A stretch of DNA of 8,152 nucleotides from Spirochaetales bacterium (GTDB taxonomy: Bacteria; Spirochaetota; Spirochaetia; DSM-16054; Sediminispirochaetaceae): the NCBI GenBank assembly GCA_021767325.1, contig JAASTM010000083.1:1-8152 (forward strand), written 5' to 3'. Each line of letters begins with the position of its first letter. Within the stretch, counting starts at the first letter, position 1. Shown here one piece after another: positions 5,607 through 8,152 of the stretch. Under the pieces are notes generated by a model. It was not told the origin of the DNA. It searched no databases and saw nothing but the letters and a program-made list of their open reading frames with translations. The translations under genes and the position numbers were made by a program.

Positions 5607-5643
5607 AGTATACAAAAGGTATCATTTTTTGTTACCTTTTGTA
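5607..5643 (-). promoter_or_regulatory. abiE promoter with embedded AbiEi operator
   Basis: A perfect 11-bp inverted repeat, TACAAAAGGTA (5611-5621) and TACCTTTTGTA (5633-5643), with an 11-bp gap: two helical turns between arm centres. On the minus strand a promoter lies within it: GTAACA (5635-5630, 4/6), 17 bp, TATACT (5612-5607, 5/6). The -10 box touches one arm and the -35 box the other, the layout expected for AbiEi autorepression. Eight bases separate the -10 box from ATG 5598, so the message would be leaderless or nearly so. Confidence 0.7.
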
Positions 5644-5733
5644 AACCTAAACCCAGGAAGAGGGTGAAAAAGGAAGCTGTAAATTGCATCGAGAAACTGC
5701 CCCTCTTCCAGTGCTATCACTACGAGTTTCTTA

Positions 5734-5763
5734 TAGATAGAACCCGCGGCCCCGTGGTACTAT
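5734..5763 (+). promoter_or_regulatory. weak promoter of mntA-hepT, leaderless type
   Basis: TAGATA (5734-5739, 4/6), an 18-bp spacer and TACTAT (5758-5763, 4/6). The -10 box ends six bases before the ATG at 5770, which places the predicted transcription start on the start codon itself. No ribosome binding site precedes the ATG, consistent with a leaderless message. Confidence 0.45.
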
Positions 5764-5769
5764 CAAAGT

Positions 5770-6171
5770 ATGAAAGCGGAAATCCCGGGTCTTTATGAGC
5801 TCCTCGACTATTTCAAGCGTGAAGGAATCCACACCTGCATCCTCTACGGTTCGGCCGCCGCCGGCCGACTCCGCGCCGGCAGCGACATCGATCTGGCAAT
5901 CGCCGCCGAAACCGAGCTATCGCCCGAGACACTCACCCGCCACTACTTGCAGGCGACCTCCCTCTTAAAGCGCGAAGTCGATCTGCGCGACCTACGCCGG
6001 GCCAAGGGGCTTTACCTCACTGAGGTCCTCACCAAGGGAAAAATACTGCTCAACGATAATCCGCAGTTTCTCGGCAACAAGTCAATAGAGATGATGGACT
6101 ATCAAACCGACCTGGCCCCGCAGATCACCGCGATTCGCCGCCGGCAACTCGAGAGGAGCCTGTATGAATAA
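5770..6171 (+). CDS. mntA: MntA-type nucleotidyltransferase antitoxin
   Basis: 133 residues, a minimal nucleotidyltransferase (MNT domain). ILYGSAAAGRLRAGSDIDLA carries the GS-x10-D-x-D signature (Gly27, Ser28, Asp39, Asp41), and REVDLRDL supplies the third carboxylate, Asp71. In the studied MntA-HepT (type VII) systems this protein inactivates its HEPN partner by adding AMP units to a tyrosine of the R-x4-6-H-x-Y motif. The active-site residues are complete. The following hepT starts eight bases before this gene ends, the usual coupled arrangement. There is no clear ribosome binding site, and the promoter predicts a leaderless start at this ATG. Length and domain are typical of the family, and it appears intact. 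Confidence 0.9.
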   Translation: MKAEIPGLYELLDYFKREGIHTCILYGSAAAGRLRAGSDIDLAIAAETELSPETLTRHYLQATSLLKREVDLRDLRRAKGLYLTEVLTKGKILLNDNPQFLGNKSIEMMDYQTDLAPQITAIRRRQLERSLYE

Positions 6172-6577
6172 CGGGATTATTCTCAAAAAAATGGCCTCCT
6201 TGAAGCACTGCCTCGACCGCTTAGAGGAAAAGCGACCAGCCACATGGGAAACATTGGTAGAAGACTATGATCTACAGGATATCATCTCAATCAACCTCGA
6301 GCGAGCGGTACAGTTATCCGTCGACATCGGGCTGCACACTTTATCGGAGCTCAGCATTCAGCCCCCCGAAACCATGGGGGAAGTCTTTTCTCTTTTAAGC
6401 CGGGAAAAGGTAATTCCCGCCACACTTGCCGAGCATCTCAAAAGTGCCGTCGGATTCCGAAACATTGCCGTCCACGAATACGAAGAAATCGACTGGCACA
6501 TAGTCCACTCCATCCTGACTACACATCTCGCCGATTTTCATCAGTTTATGCGCAATATTCTCGAGTTTGAAACTTAG
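6164..6577 (+). CDS. hepT: HepT-type HEPN (DUF86) ribonuclease toxin
   Basis: 137 residues, all-helical HEPN domain of the DUF86/HepT family. The catalytic signature R-x4-H-x-Y is present as RNIAVHEY (Arg99, His104, Tyr106), preceded by VGF and followed by EEIDW, as usual for HepT. Other family features are LVEDYDLQDIISINLERAVQ and the VDIGLHTLSE helix. HepT proteins are RNA-cleaving toxins; Tyr106 is the residue type modified by MntA. Translation starts from ATG behind GAGGAG, overlapping the end of mntA by eight bases, so the two should be made together. The full length and intact motif suggest a functional pair. A third gene, for a split Phd-like antitoxin, starts 10 bases after its stop and probably shares its message. 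Confidence 0.9.
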   Translation: MNNGIILKKMASLKHCLDRLEEKRPATWETLVEDYDLQDIISINLERAVQLSVDIGLHTLSELSIQPPETMGEVFSLLSREKVIPATLAEHLKSAVGFRNIAVHEYEEIDWHIVHSILTTHLADFHQFMRNILEFET

Positions 6578-6587
6578 TAGGTATAAA

Positions 6588-6841
6588 ATGCGGGTATTTA
6601 CCTATTCCGAAGCCCGGCAAAAACTGGCCTCGCTCCTGAATTTGGCTTTATGAATTTGGCTTTAAACGAAGAGGTAATAATCAGTAAAAAAGACGTTACT
6701 CAGTTCAAACTGGTACCGATCAAAAGAACCGAAGAAAAATCTCCTCTGGATGTACCCGGTATTAAAAGCAGTGTAAAAACCCCGGAAATCCTCGAAATCG
6801 TCCGGGAAACTCGCGAATTCGATCGTAATAGTTCGTACTGA
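6588..6841 (+). pseudogene. Phd/YefM-type antitoxin gene split by a 14-bp duplication
   Basis: The first part, from ATG 6588, reads MRVFTYSEARQKLASLLNLA then L and TGA (6651-6653), 21 residues. The second part, from ATG 6650, reads on through NEEVIISKKDVTQFKLVPIK to KSPLDVPGIKSS and EILEIVRETREFD, ending at TGA 6839-6841. Together they make a normal Phd/YefM antitoxin: an N-terminal DNA-binding and dimerisation part and a C-terminal toxin-binding tail. Removing one copy of the exact 14-bp tandem repeat (6637-6664) restores a single frame of about 79 residues without other changes. The duplication also creates an ATGA stop/start overlap, so the C-terminal part (63 residues) might still be translated by coupling. 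No partner toxin gene follows; the next gene is an unrelated sugar kinase in the opposite direction. It lies 10 bases after hepT with a weak AGTAGG site. Confidence 0.85.
6637..6664 (+). repeat. exact 14-bp tandem duplication
   Basis: TGAATTTGGCTTTA occurs twice head to tail (6637-6650 and 6651-6664), with different flanking bases on each side, so the unit is exactly 14 bp. Because 14 is not a multiple of three, it shifts the reading frame of the Phd-like antitoxin gene. Copy loss by slippage would restore it. Confidence 0.95.
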
Positions 6842-6925
6842 GCGGGCGGTCCGTGCGCTCCTGGTCCTGGTCTCAGCCCCGCGCGGCCGGCCGGCACTGC
6901 ACTACCGGCTCCCTAGCAGCCCGGC
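6842..6925. other. GC-rich convergent spacer
   Basis: 84 bases between the end of the split antitoxin gene and the end of the GHMP kinase gene. It is rich in CCGCGCGGCCGGCCGG-like runs that can fold on themselves, but has no T-tract in either direction. No gene or terminator can be assigned. Confidence 0.3.
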
Positions 6926-7891
6926 CTACAAGGCTGAAGACCGGCTGCCCTCGAAGGAGAAGTTGATCTTCACCTCCCGCAGGTCCGAGAGCTGGGAGCG
7001 AATCTTGTTCTGCTGGTCCTCGTGGGCGTAGACCAGCACGAAGGCGCCGATCTTGCCGCCGGGCAGCTGGGCGTAGCCGCCCAGGTTGTTGATGCGCTCG
7101 ATCAGCTCGCCGACGTAATCGTCGTAAAAGCGGCCCGGCAGCTTCTGCTTCAGCAGCTGCTGCTCCTGAATCAGCCGCCCTACCTCGCGCAGGTTGCCCT
7201 CCAGCAGCGCCTTTTCGATGTCGTAGGCCACTTGCTTAATCTGATGCATGCTGTCCAGGGCGCTGTCCATCTGGGTGTTTAGCAGGTCCAGCGAGGGTTT
7301 GGATTTGAAGTGCTTGCCGCTGTAAAAGAACAGCAGGCGGTTCTGGAACACCTCTTTCTGAATATCCGGAATCTCGATCTCGCGACCGCTGATGCCCCCG
7401 TCGTAGTACTCGATCAGCTTCAGCCCGCCCAGGGCGCAGATCGACGGGTCGTGGTAGCCGCTGGCGCTGTCCAGCACGTCCACCTCGATGTGGCTGGCCT
7501 CCTCCAGCAGCTGCTGCTGGGTCGGCTCCTCGCCCTTGAAGCGGTGCATGGCGTGCAGCAGGCTCACCGTCAGGGCGCCGCTGCCCCCCAGCCCGCTCTC
7601 GCTGTTCAGGTCGGCCATTATGTAGATGTCCACCGGAATCTGGTCCAGCTTCATCAGCCGCAGGCACTCGCGGATCAGGTCGTGGCGCACGTCGTCGATG
7701 GTGCTGACCTTCTCGTGCACGTCCATGTACTTCAGGTTGATGTAGCCGTCGATGTTGGTCTTCAGCCCGACGTAGATATACTTGTCGATGGTCACGCTGA
7801 CCGTCGCGCCGCCGAAGCGCTCGGAGTATTTCTTCAAATCGGTCAGGCCCCCTCCGAAGGGAATCCTGAGCGGGGTTTTGGCAAATATCAT
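6926..7891 (-). CDS. GHMP-family sugar kinase, heptose-7-phosphate kinase (HddA)-like
   Basis: 321 residues of the galactokinase/homoserine/mevalonate/phosphomevalonate kinase superfamily, closest in pattern to D-glycero-D-manno-heptose 7-phosphate kinases. Motif 1 is AKTPLRIPFGGGLTDL (4-19). Motif 2, the ATP phosphate loop, is SESGLGGSGALTVSLLHAM (97-115), with GGSG where GSSG is more common. IEVDVLDSASGYHDPSICAL then GG (135-156) matches the family's E.D...GxQD segment, with His for Gln before Asp148. Motif 3 is shortened to LPGGKIGAFVLV (277-288) instead of the usual glycine-rich G-A-G-G-G. Such kinases phosphorylate C-1 of a sugar phosphate for nucleotide-sugar synthesis; the true substrate here is unknown. 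Synonymous sites are strongly G/C. There is no ribosome binding site: a TATACT box ends six bases before ATG, predicting a leaderless message. Confidence 0.85.
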   Translation of the reverse strand: MIFAKTPLRIPFGGGLTDLKKYSERFGGATVSVTIDKYIYVGLKTNIDGYINLKYMDVHEKVSTIDDVRHDLIRECLRLMKLDQIPVDIYIMADLNSESGLGGSGALTVSLLHAMHRFKGEEPTQQQLLEEASHIEVDVLDSASGYHDPSICALGGLKLIEYYDGGISGREIEIPDIQKEVFQNRLLFFYSGKHFKSKPSLDLLNTQMDSALDSMHQIKQVAYDIEKALLEGNLREVGRLIQEQQLLKQKLPGRFYDDYVGELIERINNLGGYAQLPGGKIGAFVLVYAHEDQQNKIRSQLSDLREVKINFSFEGSRSSAL

Positions 7892-7897
7892 GTATTC

Positions 7898-7927
7898 AGT
7901 ATACTCAATTTCTAAGGGAAATGTAAG
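7898..7927 (-). promoter_or_regulatory. promoter of the GHMP kinase gene, leaderless type
   Basis: On the minus strand, CTTACA (7927-7922, 4/6), an 18-bp spacer and TATACT (7903-7898, 5/6). Six bases then lead to ATG 7891, so the transcript probably begins at the start codon. The spacing is the same as at mntA. Confidence 0.5.
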
Positions 7928-7940
7928 TAAAAGATGACAG

Positions 7941-8024
7941 GGCGCGGCCGGGTGGTGCCGGCGGTAGCGCGGACCAGCCGCCCGCCCACCCGCGCGGGCC
8001 CGTGGCGGTCCTGAATACCTCTGT
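7941..8024 (-). other. GC-rich structured spacer after metK
   Basis: GGACC (7971-7975) pairs with GGTCC (8007-8011). Allowing one bulged A, GCC/GGC extends the stem to eight pairs, and the loop contains the palindrome CCGCGCGG. No T-tract follows leftward, so it is not a standard intrinsic terminator, although it could still end or protect the metK transcript. No coding signal was seen. Confidence 0.35.
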
Positions 8025-8152
8025 TTATGTTTCCTTTAGAATCTGATCCACCCGGTCGGTCTGCTCCCAGGTAAAATCATCGCGCCCGAAGTGGCCGTAG
8101 GCGGCGGTCTGCTCATAGATCGGCTGCAGCAGATCCAGACTGCGCACGATGC
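8025..8152 (-). CDS. metK: S-adenosylmethionine synthetase, C-terminal 41 residues
   Basis: The 3' end of metK; the rest lies beyond the window. The visible residues include [20 protein letters not shown], then [16 protein letters not shown] and LKET before TAA. The T-A-A-Y-G-H-F-G-R...F-T-W-E-x-T-D pattern is the hallmark C-terminus of bacterial MetK, which makes S-adenosylmethionine from methionine and ATP in the cytoplasm. It reads in the same direction as the GHMP kinase gene, but 133 bases and a separate promoter lie between them, so they are probably not one transcription unit. Confidence 0.93.
   Translation of the reverse strand, partial: IVRSLDLLQPIYEQTAAYGHFGRDDFTWEQTDRVDQILKET

Noticed and set aside
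5656..5709. 9-bp inverted repeat GGAAGAGGG/CCCTCTTCC between abiEi and mntA
   Set aside because: Arms are short, 36 bases apart, and have no T-tract or promoter overlap. Could be a chance pairing of purine and pyrimidine runs.
7310..7915. Rightward open frame of 201 residues opposite the GHMP kinase
   Set aside because: Val/Ala/Gln/His-rich shadow of a strongly GC-biased gene; the minus strand has clear kinase motifs.

Overview
The window looks like one piece of a bacterial chromosome of fairly high GC. Most housekeeping genes are on the minus strand, with a small, lower-GC patch of accessory genes in the middle. The Phd-type antitoxin (MRVFTYSEARQ...), the DUF4143 ATPase remnant, the pair of hydrolase-like lipoproteins and the CysQ and sugar-kinase genes would fit a Spirochaeta/Treponema-like spirochaete. 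That placement is from gene flavour only and is weak. No rRNA, tRNA, CRISPR array or complete insertion sequence was seen.

Left part (1-3286, all minus strand). The window opens inside a cysQ-type 3'(2'),5'-bisphosphate nucleotidase gene. It overlaps, by a GTGA junction, an upstream gene for an unrecognised 331-residue protein with two membrane helices near its C-terminus, and a sigma70-like promoter precedes the pair. Next come two tandem paralogous lipoproteins with an alpha/beta-hydrolase fold signature. Each has its own strong ribosome binding site and a TTGACA promoter. Their catalytic triads are damaged in complementary ways: the first keeps only a possible Cys nucleophile, and the second keeps only the Asp and His.

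Middle part (3287-6841) is a patchwork of broken and live accessory genes. Two back-to-back promoters share one -35 element. The rightward one leads into an orphan beta-barrel-like C-terminal fragment without a start codon. A minus-strand gene with an excellent terminator and promoter joins, in frame, the first ~70 residues of a P-loop kinase to the last ~83 residues of a class II (fructose-bisphosphate type) aldolase. It is followed by a deleted DUF4143 ATPase remnant, which abuts an AbiE toxin-antitoxin operon. There the antitoxin AbiEi is intact and the toxin AbiEii is truncated; an 11-bp inverted repeat overlies the predicted promoter. Facing right are an apparently intact MntA-HepT (type VII) toxin-antitoxin pair and then a Phd/YefM-type antitoxin gene. 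An exact 14-bp tandem duplication splits that gene into two ORFs overlapping by ATGA.

Right part (6926-8152, minus strand): a GHMP-family sugar kinase of the heptose-7-phosphate kinase type, probably read from a leaderless transcript, and the 3' end of metK (S-adenosylmethionine synthetase).

How it fits together: the outer genes are stable single-copy functions. The 3.3-6.8 kb interval appears to be a decay-prone accessory site where toxin-antitoxin modules and other genes have been inserted, deleted and fused. Only MntA-HepT, and perhaps AbiEi as an orphan repressor, look functional as they stand.
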